Positions 8,077-17,315 are shown, counted from the first letter of the stretch. The stretch: DNA of 64,000 nucleotides from Bradyrhizobium sp. CER78 (GCF_029846235.1 NZ_JARVWP010000004.1:496001-560000), one strand, 5' to 3'. Notes: a model not told the origin generated them from the sequence alone. Numbers and translations: made by a program.

Positions 8077-8733
8077 CTACTTCTCGCCAATCTTGAACGG
8101 CTCTTCCTTACCCGGCGGCACGGTCTCCTCGGCCATCGCCAGGATCATCGCCACCATCACGTAATTGCCGGCGAGCGCGGTGAGATCGACGATCTGCTGA
8201 TCGTTGAAGATCGTCTTGGCCCGCGCATAGGTCGCGTCCGAAACCTTCTTGGTCGTGGTGAGCTCGGTGACGAAATCGTACACCACAGCCTCATCGTCGG
8301 CCATTTTCGACGGACGGTTGCCGGCCTTCAGCTCGGCGATCACGTCGGCCGACAGCCCGGCCTTGGCCGCGAGCGGCGCATGCGCGAACCATTCGACCTG
8401 CGAGCGCCACTGCCGGCCGATGATCAGGATCGCGAACTCGTTCAGCCTGGTCGGCACCGAGGTCTGCCAGCGCAGGTAATAGAACAGATCATAGAGACGC
8501 TGGCCGAGCACCGGGCTGCGGATGATCGGATTGTAGGGCCCGCCGATGCCGACGCTCGACACCTTCATGATCTGCTCGCCGAGCGGCTTCTGCAGGTCGT
8601 TGAGCTGATCCATCGTCAGCTGCGGGAAGCGCGGCTCCTTGCTGGTGGCCGGCACTGATGACACCGTGGCCGCAAGCCAGCCGCCGGCCGCCGCCAGCGT
8701 GAGCGACGAGAGCCAGACTGTTGCTGAACGCAT
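8077..8733 (-). CDS. Carboxymuconolactone decarboxylase (CMD/AhpD-like) family protein, exported
   Basis: 218 residues. Residues 1-30 form a signal peptide or anchor (MRSATVWLSSLTLAAAGGWLAA). The CMD core follows: RLNEFAILIIGRQWRSQVEWFAHAPLAAKAGLS, then DDEAVVYDFVTELTTTKKVSDATYA and IVDLTALAGNYVMVAMIL. The CxxC pair of AhpD peroxidases is absent (the position reads IGRQWRSQVEW), so it is not a thiol peroxidase; Glu and His of the helical core remain. Members act on lactones or are uncharacterised, and export is unusual for the family. It converges on the preceding secreted protein; no operon partner is evident. Confidence 0.8.
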   Translation of the reverse strand: MRSATVWLSSLTLAAAGGWLAATVSSVPATSKEPRFPQLTMDQLNDLQKPLGEQIMKVSSVGIGGPYNPIIRSPVLGQRLYDLFYYLRWQTSVPTRLNEFAILIIGRQWRSQVEWFAHAPLAAKAGLSADVIAELKAGNRPSKMADDEAVVYDFVTELTTTKKVSDATYARAKTIFNDQQIVDLTALAGNYVMVAMILAMAEETVPPGKEEPFKIGEK

Positions 8734-8815
8734 GATTCCTCCGCTTTTTGATTTATCGGAGGATGCTAGTCGAGCTGCGCGACGCCAACCAGAGATGATC
8801 GCGCAGATCAGATGA

Positions 8816-9628
8816 TCACAGCGCGACGATATCGGTGAGGCATTGCTGCGTGACGCTCATCCGCGCGTCGATCTGCGCCTGCGTCTTGCAGTCCATGTTC
8901 ATCGCGAACACGGTGATGTCGCTGCCCTTCTCGGACCAGCCGACCAGCCAGCCGAGCGAGCCGTGTTCCTTGTCGGTGAGGCCGGTCTTGGCGCGTATGA
9001 CGGCATCGCCGACTTTCGTCACCGGGAGGATGTCGCACACCAGCTGCTGGCTGCGCTTGCCGACCGGCAGCACGCCGCGGCGCAGCCGGTCGAGGAAATC
9101 GATCTGCTGCACCGGATCGATCCGCAGGTTTCCCTTGACCCAGAACTGGTCGATGCCGCCGCCGATGTCGCGATTGCCGTAGTCGATCGTATCGAGATAC
9201 TTCTTCATCCGCTCCTCGCCGATCCGGCGGGCGATCTCCTGGAACACCGGGAATGCCGACACCGCGATCGCCGAGCGCAGCGTGTGGTCCTTGTTCCAGG
9301 CCTCGATGCTGCGGGTGACGCCGTCCCACTTGAAGACATCCTTGTCGGGATCCTGCACCACGTCGGTGTCGAGCGCGATCAGCGCGTTCGGGATCTTGAA
9401 GGTCGAAGCCGGCAGCCTGCCCTCACCCGAACGGACCTTGTCACTCGCGATGATGAGATAGTCGTCGATCTTGTAGCCGACGAAGGTGCCTTCGGTGCCG
9501 AGATCGAAGAACCGCTTTTGTAGGTCCTCGCGAAACTCGCTGCGCTGGTACGACACATTCGCAAAACTGCGCGTCGGCAGGACGGTGGCGGCAGCAAACA
9601 GACCGAGCGCATGGCGGCGATTGATCAC
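8816..9628 (-). CDS. Class D (OXA-type) beta-lactamase family protein
   Basis: Serine beta-lactamases of class D hydrolyse beta-lactams in the periplasm. From a GTG start at 9628 the product has 270 residues and begins INRRHALGLF, a signal peptide with a Tat-like RR. Motifs: PASTFKIPN with Ser75 and Lys78, YGN (in IDYGNRDIGG), FWVKGNLRIDPVQQ, and KTG (in RAKTGLTD). The usual S-x-V motif reads SAF (in AVSAFPVFQEIAR), so the Val that packs on the carboxylated Lys is Phe; activity may be altered. An ATG at 9673 is in frame but has no ribosome binding site and would put 15 polar residues before the signal. The gene stands alone, with no regulator beside it. Confidence 0.87.
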   Translation of the reverse strand: MINRRHALGLFAAATVLPTRSFANVSYQRSEFREDLQKRFFDLGTEGTFVGYKIDDYLIIASDKVRSGEGRLPASTFKIPNALIALDTDVVQDPDKDVFKWDGVTRSIEAWNKDHTLRSAIAVSAFPVFQEIARRIGEERMKKYLDTIDYGNRDIGGGIDQFWVKGNLRIDPVQQIDFLDRLRRGVLPVGKRSQQLVCDILPVTKVGDAVIRAKTGLTDKEHGSLGWLVGWSEKGSDITVFAMNMDCKTQAQIDARMSVTQQCLTDIVAL

Positions 9629-9752
9629 GACGAGACCTGAACAGTTTCGGGTTGACGACGATGCTGATGCCATCGTGGTAAAAGGATGGCAATGAAGCCT
9701 TACTTGTTTGACGCGTTTTCGTCACGCGAACCGGTGCCCGAAAACGCTAGCG

Positions 9753-10016
9753 CTACCGCGCCCGGCCCGACATCCGCAGCACGAACACCAAGACCTCGGC
9801 GACGGCCTTGTAGAGCTCGGCCGGGATCTCGTCGCCGAGCTCGACATTGGAGAGCGCGCCGGCCAAGACCTCGTTCTCCTCGATCGGGATGTCGTTGGCC
9901 TTGGCGACCTCGATGATCTTGGCGCCGATCGCGCCCCTGCCTTTGGCCACCACGCGCGGCGCGCCGGCGTGATCGTAGTGCAGCGCGACCGCGAGCTGGT
10001 TCTGTGGCTCGCTCAT
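9753..10016 (-). CDS. FlhB C-terminal-domain-like protein (EscU/YscU/HrcU family)
   Basis: 87 residues matching only the cytoplasmic C-terminal domain of FlhB, the export-switch component of the flagellar type III apparatus. Conserved parts: AVALHYDHAGAPRVVAKGRG, then AKIIEVAKANDIPIEEN and LGDEIPAELYKAVAEVLVFV. The autocleavage NPTH loop of full FlhB is missing, and there are no membrane helices, as in the small FlhB2/YlxH-neighbour proteins. Its ATG overlaps the stop of the FliK-like gene by 4 nt, so the two are translationally coupled. It probably assists or mimics FlhB in substrate switching, but this is inference. Confidence 0.85.
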   Translation of the reverse strand: MSEPQNQLAVALHYDHAGAPRVVAKGRGAIGAKIIEVAKANDIPIEENEVLAGALSNVELGDEIPAELYKAVAEVLVFVLRMSGRAR

Positions 10017-11611
10017 GATGCGCGGTCCAGGAAATGGCCGGCGCGTGCGGGCGCAGGTTGCGGCGGGCTGCCGTCGCGGATCTCGATATCGCCGGGCAAA
10101 AGCTCAGCCCTGGTCAGCGCCTGGCTCAGTTCGGACGCGCCGGCGCGCAATTGCGCGGCGGTCGAGGGGCGCTCGGCCCACATCCGCACCGAGGTGCGCT
10201 CGCCGTTCAGCGAGACCAGCGCGTGCACCGGGCCGGCCGGCTCGACGTCGAGCGTGAAGCGCGCCCGCCACACCCGCTTGGCGGCCTCGACTTCATTGCC
10301 TCCGCCGTCGCGGGAAATCTCGAACTGCGCCATCGCCGTACCCTGCTGAGTCAGGAACGGGATCTCGAAATTCCAGCGCGGCACCATCGCGTCGAGCTGC
10401 GGACGCGTGCCATCGCCGTGGCCCGGCAGCGAGGCGACCTGCAGCAGTGTCTGCCGCGCCAGCGCCGCGTCGGTGTTTTCCAGCAGGCGATGCGCTGTGG
10501 TTGCGAGCGGCGCGCCCGGCGCGATCGAGGCCTCGGCGACGGCCTGGGCCGACGGCAGCGCGCCGTGAAACGGCGGTGGCGGCGCGTTGCTGCGAACGGT
10601 CACGTCGCCGGGCAGCATCTCCCGCGGCGCGGCGCCTTGCCGTGCCGGGTTGCCGAGCTCATGCAGCGCTTCCTGAATGAGGTTGAGCGCGCCACCCGAA
10701 GACGGGCCGGTATCGAGCGCATCCGCGAGCGCGCCTGCGAGGCTCATGCTGCCGCGGGTCAGATCCTCGGCCACCGGTACGCGGGCCTGCGGCAGCAGGA
10801 TTTCCTGGACCTCGAGGCCGGGCGTGCCTGATGGTACGAGGCTCGGCGCCGCTCCGGCGCTGGGTAACGCCGGTTGCTGCGGCGGCGTGGACGCAGGCCT
10901 CGCGGCATCGCCCGCGCCGAGCGAAGTCAGCGCCTGGCGCAGCACGATCAGCGCGGCCTTCAGGTCAGGCGCATTGCCGCTCGCCGGCGCGACGCCCGAT
11001 GCCAGCGTCGCCTCCATCAGCAGGCCGGACTTCCGGAAGCCGGCCTTGACGGCATCGCCGCTCAAATTCTCGTCGAGACCGGTCTGCTGCGCCAGCACCT
11101 GCGCGACGGCAGCCTGCAGCTTTGGCGGCAGATTAGCCGAGGCGACCGCGGTCAGATTGGCAAACAGCGGGGCCTGACTGCCCTGCACCGCCGCCGCATG
11201 CTGCGCCGTGGCGGTGATGGTGACGCGCTCGAGCGGCGTCAGCGCGGTCTTCGGCGCCGCGGCGACAGGTTGCGGTGCGGCAGTGGCGTTGGCCGCGCCC
11301 GGCGACAGTTGCACCGCATCGCCGGTGTCCGCGCCCGATCCAACCAGTTGCAGGCGGATGCCGTCATTGCTCTGCGACACCGCAAGCTGCAGGTTCTGAC
11401 CCTGCTGCAGCGGCACCTCGGTCTGGACATCGATCGACAGGCTCGCGATCGCGATCCGCACCAGATCGGCGGACAGCACCTTCAGGACCTGCGCATTGAT
11501 GACACTGCCGGCCTCGAGCGTGAGGTCCGGCGCGACGCCGTCCGCCTCCTTCGAGGCGAGCACCGGCAGCACGGGATTGACGGCGAGTGCCATGTCGGAG
11601 GTCTCGGCCAA
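10013..11611 (-). CDS. fliK: Flagellar hook-length control protein FliK-like
   Basis: 532 residues. The long N-terminal part is Ala/Pro/Gln-rich and low in predicted structure (many PVAAAP-type stretches), as expected for the secreted ruler part of FliK. The last 130 residues form the Flg_hook domain: PRWNFEIPFL, AQFEISRDGGG, WRARFTLDVEPAGPVHALVSL and WAERPSTAAQLRAGASELSQAL. FliK sets hook length and triggers the export switch with FlhB. The downstream FlhB-like gene overlaps it by 4 nt, a pairing seen in other bacteria. No other flagellar gene is in the window, so this is a detached pair. Confidence 0.85.
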   Translation of the reverse strand: MAETSDMALAVNPVLPVLASKEADGVAPDLTLEAGSVINAQVLKVLSADLVRIAIASLSIDVQTEVPLQQGQNLQLAVSQSNDGIRLQLVGSGADTGDAVQLSPGAANATAAPQPVAAAPKTALTPLERVTITATAQHAAAVQGSQAPLFANLTAVASANLPPKLQAAVAQVLAQQTGLDENLSGDAVKAGFRKSGLLMEATLASGVAPASGNAPDLKAALIVLRQALTSLGAGDAARPASTPPQQPALPSAGAAPSLVPSGTPGLEVQEILLPQARVPVAEDLTRGSMSLAGALADALDTGPSSGGALNLIQEALHELGNPARQGAAPREMLPGDVTVRSNAPPPPFHGALPSAQAVAEASIAPGAPLATTAHRLLENTDAALARQTLLQVASLPGHGDGTRPQLDAMVPRWNFEIPFLTQQGTAMAQFEISRDGGGNEVEAAKRVWRARFTLDVEPAGPVHALVSLNGERTSVRMWAERPSTAAQLRAGASELSQALTRAELLPGDIEIRDGSPPQPAPARAGHFLDRAS

Positions 11612-11657
11612 GCGCGAGGGATGTGCCGCAAGCTAGCCCGGCGCCGTAAAGGTCTCG

Positions 11658-12437
11658 TTAACCCGGCCTGAACTCCCTGAGGACGCCGGCGGCGGCCTTG
11701 AAATCGACCTGGCGGGCGGCGCGGCGGGCGGCGACCTCCTCGTCGACGCCCCATTTCTCGATATTCCAGTCCTCGTCGACATGGGCGGCGGCCCAGATCT
11801 CGTCCTCGTCACGGACGCCGTGGGCCAGCGCCAGCGCCAGCAGCGCCGAGCCGGTCAGCGTCGTCACCACATGGAGCGCGGCGACCGGCCAGGGATCGGT
11901 CGGGAACGCGGCGCGCGCTGCCTTGATCGCGGGCTCGGGCTGGCCGACATGCATGACCCCCTCGGCCATCACGAAATGGGCGCCGAGCGTCTCGGCGGCC
12001 CAGAACAGGATCGGGTCCCAATGCTGGGCCTCGCGCGCCACCAGCGTCTCGGGATGGCCGGCGCGGTAGAACAAGAGATCGCTGCCGAGGAATTTGGCTG
12101 CGTCATCGGCGACCTCGTCGACGCGGTCGATCACCCCCTCGACCACGCTGTTGGCGAGGCGCGTCAGCGGCATGGTCACGGGATCGATGGTCTCGCCCTG
12201 CGCGTTCCATTCGGCCGCGACCGCATCTGCAATGGCGCGGGTCGGCACCATGATCGGCTTGCCGGACGGCGAGCGGATCTGCTTGCCGTCGAGCGTGATC
12301 GAAAATCCGCCGTCGGCCTCGGCGACGCCGGCGCTGGTGTAGAACCGCTTGCGCTTGGGCGTGCGGATGTGGCGCCGCACCGCCTCCTGCGGATCGAGCG
12401 GAGCTTGTTCAGGGATATCGTCGAAGAGTTCGCGCAT
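11658..12437 (-). CDS. ATP12 family F1-ATPase assembly chaperone
   Basis: 259 residues from the ATG at 12435-12437; an in-frame TTG 39 nt earlier is less likely. ATP12 proteins bind the F1 alpha subunit during assembly of the ATP synthase in mitochondria and alphaproteobacteria. The family core is clear: KRFYTSAGVAEADGGFSI, LDGKQIRSPSGKP, VAAEWNAQGETIDPVTMPLTRLANSVVEGV, FLGSDLLFYRAGHPE and ALALAHGVRDEDEIWAAAHVDEDW. It lies 46 nt upstream of the fliK-like gene on the same strand, probably by chance. No ATP synthase genes are nearby. Confidence 0.92.
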   Translation of the reverse strand: MRELFDDIPEQAPLDPQEAVRRHIRTPKRKRFYTSAGVAEADGGFSITLDGKQIRSPSGKPIMVPTRAIADAVAAEWNAQGETIDPVTMPLTRLANSVVEGVIDRVDEVADDAAKFLGSDLLFYRAGHPETLVAREAQHWDPILFWAAETLGAHFVMAEGVMHVGQPEPAIKAARAAFPTDPWPVAALHVVTTLTGSALLALALAHGVRDEDEIWAAAHVDEDWNIEKWGVDEEVAARRAARQVDFKAAAGVLREFRPG

Positions 12438-12507
12438 CGCGCCGGCCGGCTTTCGTTTCCAGGGATTTCCCTGCAAGATATGTCAGGGACTACGGCAAAT
12501 AAAGCTG

Positions 12508-12963
12508 ATGGAACGCGCCCAAATCCTCGCCGGTTCTCTGCTCGTTGCGGCCTTTTTCGGGGCCGCCCGCGCCGACGCCGGGTTCCGCTCGCCGGAATCG
12601 CTGATCCGCAACGTCTACGCCTTCTATGGGAAAGGCAGCCCCGCGTTTTCCAACGGCCTGCCGCGCGACGACGAAACGGCCCGGCAATTCTTCGATCCCG
12701 GCCTGCGCGGCGCCTGGACCGCCCTGCACGATGCGCCGTACGATTTCCTGGTGCAGAGCCCGACCTGGCGGATCGGCCCGATTGCGATCGCAACGCCGCG
12801 CCGCCAGTTCGACAAGACCGACGTGACCGTGAGCTTCGACAATGAGGGCCGTCCGGTCACGCTCAACTTCATCGTCGTCAACGGCCCCGACGGCTGGGTG
12901 ATCGCGGATGTCGAGAGCCCGCACGATTCATTGCGCATGTTTCTGACGCAGTTCAGGCGCTGA
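12508..12963 (+). CDS. Secreted DUF3828-like protein
   Basis: 151 residues from ATG 12508-12510, which follows a weak AAAGCTG. Residues 1-24 are a signal peptide (ERAQILAGSLLVAAFFGAARADA). The mature protein begins GFRSPESLIRNVYAFYGKG and has FDKTDVTVSFDNEGRPVTLNFIVV, NGPDGWVIADVESP, the layout of DUF3828, an NTF2-like periplasmic family of unknown function. It is divergent from the ATP12 gene (70 nt between starts). The frame is open further upstream, but only this start leaves a proper signal peptide. Confidence 0.75.
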   Translation: MERAQILAGSLLVAAFFGAARADAGFRSPESLIRNVYAFYGKGSPAFSNGLPRDDETARQFFDPGLRGAWTALHDAPYDFLVQSPTWRIGPIAIATPRRQFDKTDVTVSFDNEGRPVTLNFIVVNGPDGWVIADVESPHDSLRMFLTQFRR

Positions 12964-13307
12964 TCTCACTTGTCGGCACGACGGCAGATGACAGGATCGG
13001 CGACACCGAAAAAATTTCTGCCGATTGCCTGCGCGTCTCCGTATCTCCGCAATTCAGTTCGTGAATGCGCCATCCGATTGATCGCTCAGCAGGTTTGAAC
13101 GCTGCGCACGCCGCTGCGTCGAAGTGCCGCAAATTCCTGTCATCCGCGCGTTAAAAACCTGCCAGATTTCGGCAACAACGCGCGGCTAGCGTCCCGATAC
13201 CAAACAGAAGCATTTGCCGACCATTGCGGTCGCAAGACGTGAACTGACGTCACGCGTGGCGTCGGTTGCGCGCTTGCGCGCGCGTGGCGGCGTATAAGCG
13301 GGGCGGC
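12964..13307. other. Intergenic region upstream of the multicopper oxidase operon
   Basis: About 340 nt without a gene. It must hold the promoter of the oxidase-phosphoesterase operon. The only symmetric element noticed is a small TGACGTCA centre in gaactgacgtcacg near 13239-13252, a possible operator. No clear -35/-10 pair was recognised. Confidence 0.35.
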
Positions 13308-15116
13308 GTGGCACGACGACTTTCGACCGTTTGTTGTGTCATCGCCGCAGCTTGCCTCGGGCTTGCTGCGAGCGGCATGACGACCTGGCTCGCCGCCGCA
13401 AGCTTGCAGGATGCGCCGCGAACGCAGCAGGACGTTTGTGCCCGGCCCGCTCCCGGAAGCGCGATCGACGAACCCGCCGAACTGCACAGCCGCGAGGGTG
13501 TGCTCGAAACCGACCTCAGCATCCATGACCAGAAGCTGCCCGACGGAACGAGCCGCTACTGCTACCTGACGCCGGACGGCAAGCCGTCGCCGACCCTGCG
13601 GCTGAAGCCTGGCGATCAGCTGGTGATCCACTTCAAGAACGACCTCGTCGATCTCGATACGGCAACGCCCGCGATCGACCGTCCACTCGCCGGCGCGCCG
13701 ATCTGCACGACGCGGAAGCAGGCCGAGATTTGCGAGAGCGGCGCGATGACGCCGATCTCGACCAATCTGCACTTCCACGGGCTGACCGTGCCGCCGGTCT
13801 GCCATCAGGATGATGTGCTGAAAACCTCGATCCAGCCCGACGATGCGCCGTTCGAGTATCGTTTGCGGATTCCAGACGACGCAGCACCCGGCCTCTATTG
13901 GTATCACCCGCATCTGCACGGCTTCAGCAAGACGCAGGTGCTCGGCGGTGCCTCCGGCGCCATCATCATCGAGGGCATCGAGCGCGCCGACCCACAGCTC
14001 GCCGGCCTGCCCGAGCGCGTGCTCGTGATCCGCGACCAGGATCTCGTCAATCCGGACGCACCGCCGTCGAAATCCGAGCCGGTCATGACCAAGAGCCAGC
14101 TCGACAATGACGGCGACGTCGCCAACTCCGGCACCGGCTTCGGCAAGCCGTCGAAGGATCTCTCCGTCAACTTCGTGCCGGTGCCCTATCCGAACTATCC
14201 GCCGGCCAGGCTGACGATGAAGCCGGGCGAGCGCCAGCTCTGGCGCGTGCTGAACGCGTCCGCGATCACCTATCTCAACCTCGCGCTGCTGGTCGGCCGC
14301 GCGCCGCAGCAGATCGGCATCGTCGGGCTCGACGGCGTGCCGCTGCAATTCCAGGACAGCCCGTCGCCCTCGGTGCAATGGGTCAACCATATCGGCCTGC
14401 CGCCGGGCTCGCGCGCCGAGTTCATCGTCGAGGGACCGCCGGCCGGCGCATCGGCTTTGCTGGTGACGCGCGCGGTCGACACCGGCCCGGCCGGCGAAAA
14501 CGACCCCAACCGCGCGCTGCTCGCCATCACGTCTTCGACCACTGCGAGCGAGCCGCAATCCGCGCTGCCCGCTCACGCCGAGCCGCTGCCGCGACCTGAG
14601 CGGCCGTGGGTCGGCAACGTCGCACCGGTGCGCGTCAGAAAGCTGTTCTTTTCCGAGCAACCGGAGAACCCGAACGACCCGAACAGTCCGACCAAGTTCT
14701 TCATGACCCTGGACGGCGAGACGCCGAAGCCGTTCGATCCGCAATCGGACATTCCCGACATCACCGTGCGGCAGGGCGACGTCGAGGACTGGATCATCGA
14801 GAACCGCTCAATGGAGCTGCATGATTTCCACATCCATCAGCTTCACTTCCAGCTGCTCGACTGGTCCGGCATCGCGGTCAACGAGCCGTTCCTGCGCGAT
14901 ACCGTGAACGTGCCTTACTACAACACCCGGATGCTGAAATATCCGAGCGTGCGCCTGCGCATGGATTTCCGCGATCCCAACATCGTCGGCACCTTCGTCT
15001 ACCACTGTCACGTCCTCGAGCATGAGGACGGCGGCATGATGGGGCGGATCAAGGTCGTGCCGCGAGACACTGCAAGTTCTACCAAGCCGCTCAACCAGCA
15101 AAAAGGAGAGCTTTAA
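13308..15116 (+). CDS. Periplasmic multicopper oxidase
   Basis: 602 residues from a GTG at 13308, preceded by a GGGGCGGC stretch; the first 36 residues are a signal peptide with an early RR. All copper-binding motifs are intact: HFHG (155-158), HPHLHG (200-205), HDFHIHQLHF (505-514) and HCHVLEHEDGGMM (566-578, with Cys567 for the type 1 copper). These enzymes oxidise phenols or metals (Cu, Mn, Fe) and reduce O2 to water. Its stop overlaps the start of the phosphoesterase gene by 1 nt, so they are cotranslated. An in-frame TTG at 13266 is possible but would add a basic, non-signal extension. The substrate is not evident. Confidence 0.9.
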   Translation: MARRLSTVCCVIAAACLGLAASGMTTWLAAASLQDAPRTQQDVCARPAPGSAIDEPAELHSREGVLETDLSIHDQKLPDGTSRYCYLTPDGKPSPTLRLKPGDQLVIHFKNDLVDLDTATPAIDRPLAGAPICTTRKQAEICESGAMTPISTNLHFHGLTVPPVCHQDDVLKTSIQPDDAPFEYRLRIPDDAAPGLYWYHPHLHGFSKTQVLGGASGAIIIEGIERADPQLAGLPERVLVIRDQDLVNPDAPPSKSEPVMTKSQLDNDGDVANSGTGFGKPSKDLSVNFVPVPYPNYPPARLTMKPGERQLWRVLNASAITYLNLALLVGRAPQQIGIVGLDGVPLQFQDSPSPSVQWVNHIGLPPGSRAEFIVEGPPAGASALLVTRAVDTGPAGENDPNRALLAITSSTTASEPQSALPAHAEPLPRPERPWVGNVAPVRVRKLFFSEQPENPNDPNSPTKFFMTLDGETPKPFDPQSDIPDITVRQGDVEDWIIENRSMELHDFHIHQLHFQLLDWSGIAVNEPFLRDTVNVPYYNTRMLKYPSVRLRMDFRDPNIVGTFVYHCHVLEHEDGGMMGRIKVVPRDTASSTKPLNQQKGEL

Positions 15117-17293
15117 TGCGCGACAAGCGGAAGTCACGTTGGCTGCAGAGTTGCCGCCTCACCCTCAGCGCATTGGCGCTGGGCCAGTTCACCGCCGGCC
15201 CCGTCCTTGCGCAGGACTGGGATCACCACGGTGGACACGAGACCCGTTCGCCGATCAAGCACGTGATCGTCATCATCGGCGAGAACCGCAGCTTCGACCA
15301 CGTGTTCGCGACCTACGTGCCCGAGCGACACGGCGAGAGCGTGTTCAACCTGCTCTCGCAGGGCATCGTCAAGCTCGACGGCAACAAGAATGCGATCCCC
15401 GGGCCGAACTTCGAAAAGGCGCATCAGCACGCGGCGATGGATAACGGCCCGAACGATGCGTTCCTGCTGAGCCCGCCGAAGCAGAACTTCCCGAAGGATC
15501 AATTGCCGGCTCCGCTGGTCGGCGGCCCCAAGGTCTCCTACATCCCGAACAAGTGCGGCAGCTCGCCCATCACCACCTGCGAGGCCTCGCTGGTGCTGGC
15601 GCAGCAGTCGGAATCCGGCCTGCCGTCCGACTACTACCAATTCCTGCTTTCCGGCGGCACCGGTCAGTCCTCACAGACCCCCGATCAGCGCATCACCAAT
15701 GTCAGCACGCTGCCGGCCGGTCCGTTCCAGCTGACCAACAGCGATGCGATGCCCTACGACTCCTATTCGGCGAGCCCGGTGCATCGCTTCTACCAGATGT
15801 GGCAGCAGCTGAACTGCAACCACTCGGCGGCCAGCCGCGACAATCCGTCGGGCTGCGGCGCCAATCTGTTCGCCTGGGTCGAAGTGACCGTCGGCGCCGG
15901 CGCCAACGGCGCGGCGCAGCCCTCGAACTTCTCCACCGACTATTCGCCGACGGCGACGACCACGGGTGAAGGCTCGACGGCGCTCGGCTTCTACAACGTG
16001 CAGAAGGGCGACGTGCCCTACTTCACATCGCTGGCGCAGAAATATGCGATGAGCGACAACTTCCATCAGTCCGTCAACGGCGGCACCGGTGCCAACCACA
16101 TCATGTTCGGCCACGCCGACATGCTCTACTTCAGCGACACCTACGGCAACGCCGCCGTCCCGCCGAACGGCACGCAGGTGTTCGGTGGCACGCCGAATGC
16201 CGGCATCGTGCATGAAATCGAGAATCCGAATCCGGCCGCGGGCACCAACAACTGGTACACCGAAGACGGCTACGGCGCCGGCGGCAATGGCGGCTTCCCG
16301 CCGCCCTTCCAGACGAGCCCGGTGTCCGGCGGCGGCTCCTACAGCGACTGCTCCGATCCGACCCAGCCCGGCGTCAAGCCGATCCTGGACTACCTGAAGA
16401 ACATCCGGATCAATGCGAATTGCGAGCCGGGCCACTATTACCTGTTGAACAACTACAACCCGGGTTACTTCGGCAACGGCAAGAACGCCTACACCGACAC
16501 CAATCCGTCCAACACGCCGTTCACGATCCCGCCGTCGACCCGCAAGAGCATCGGCGACAGCCTGAACGAGCGCAATATCTCCTGGAAGTATTACGGCGAC
16601 CAGTGGAACAACTACGTCAACGATCCCTACCAGCTCAACTGGGGCGTAGCCGGTCCGACCGCCGACGAGTACTGCAACATCTGCAATCCGTTCCAGTACG
16701 ACACCTCGATCATGTCGCATCCGGAACAGGTCGCAGCCCATATCAAGGACTCGGTTGATCTGTACTCCGACCTCTCCAAGCACTCGCTGCCGGCGGTTTC
16801 CATCGTCAAGCCGAGCGGCTTCACCGACGGTCACCCGTCGTCGTCCAAGCTCAACCTGTTCGAAGGCTTCGCGAAGAAGATCATCGACCAGGTCCAGGCC
16901 TCGGACTACGCCAAGGATACCGCGATCTTCATCACGTTCGACGAAGGTGGCGGCTACTTCGACTCCGGCTACGTGCAGCCGCTCGACTATTTCGGCGATG
17001 GCACGCGCATTCCGCTGATCGTGGTGTCGCCGTACGCGCGGCAGGGCCACATCTCGCATGAATATGCCGATCACGTCTCGATCATCAAATTCATCGAGCG
17101 GAACTGGCGCCTGGAGCCGATCACCCATCGCAGCCGCGACAACTTCCCGAACCCGGTTGCGGCGCCCGGCAATCCCTACGTTCCGGTCAACAGCCCGGCG
17201 CTCAGCGACCTGTTCGACTTCTTCGACTTCGACGGCGGCGGCCATCACCACGGTGGTGACGGCGACGATCAGGGCGGCAACGGGAACAACTGA
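15116..17293 (+). CDS. Secreted phosphoesterase (phospholipase C / acid phosphatase family)
   Basis: 725 residues; signal peptide 1-32 (cleavage near VLA-QD). It belongs to the phosphoesterase family PF04185, which covers phospholipase C and acid phosphatases of the alkaline-phosphatase fold. GENRSFDH (55-62) supplies the metal ligands and nucleophile region; FITFDEGGGYFD and HVSIIKFIERNW are the later metal-binding parts. Several Cys pairs suggest disulfides. The end is a His/Asp/Gly tail (GGGHHHGGDGDDQGGNGNN) that could bind metal. The ATG has a strong AAGGAG site and overlaps the oxidase stop. An intrinsic terminator follows. Substrate could be phospholipid or phosphate ester. Confidence 0.88.
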   Translation: MRDKRKSRWLQSCRLTLSALALGQFTAGPVLAQDWDHHGGHETRSPIKHVIVIIGENRSFDHVFATYVPERHGESVFNLLSQGIVKLDGNKNAIPGPNFEKAHQHAAMDNGPNDAFLLSPPKQNFPKDQLPAPLVGGPKVSYIPNKCGSSPITTCEASLVLAQQSESGLPSDYYQFLLSGGTGQSSQTPDQRITNVSTLPAGPFQLTNSDAMPYDSYSASPVHRFYQMWQQLNCNHSAASRDNPSGCGANLFAWVEVTVGAGANGAAQPSNFSTDYSPTATTTGEGSTALGFYNVQKGDVPYFTSLAQKYAMSDNFHQSVNGGTGANHIMFGHADMLYFSDTYGNAAVPPNGTQVFGGTPNAGIVHEIENPNPAAGTNNWYTEDGYGAGGNGGFPPPFQTSPVSGGGSYSDCSDPTQPGVKPILDYLKNIRINANCEPGHYYLLNNYNPGYFGNGKNAYTDTNPSNTPFTIPPSTRKSIGDSLNERNISWKYYGDQWNNYVNDPYQLNWGVAGPTADEYCNICNPFQYDTSIMSHPEQVAAHIKDSVDLYSDLSKHSLPAVSIVKPSGFTDGHPSSSKLNLFEGFAKKIIDQVQASDYAKDTAIFITFDEGGGYFDSGYVQPLDYFGDGTRIPLIVVSPYARQGHISHEYADHVSIIKFIERNWRLEPITHRSRDNFPNPVAAPGNPYVPVNSPALSDLFDFFDFDGGGHHHGGDGDDQGGNGNN

Positions 17294-17315
17294 CGACCGC
17301 TTTTGACGACGCACC

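Noticed and set aside
12438..12476. TTG at 12476 as start of the ATP12 gene
   Set aside because: The ATG at 12437 gives the MRELFDD-type N-terminus I remember for rhizobial homologues; the extra 13 residues have no family support.
13140..14744. 534-codon minus-strand frame opposite the multicopper oxidase
   Set aside because: It is the antisense of a gene with intact copper motifs; Arg/Gly-rich composition with no family match is typical of GC-rich antisense frames.
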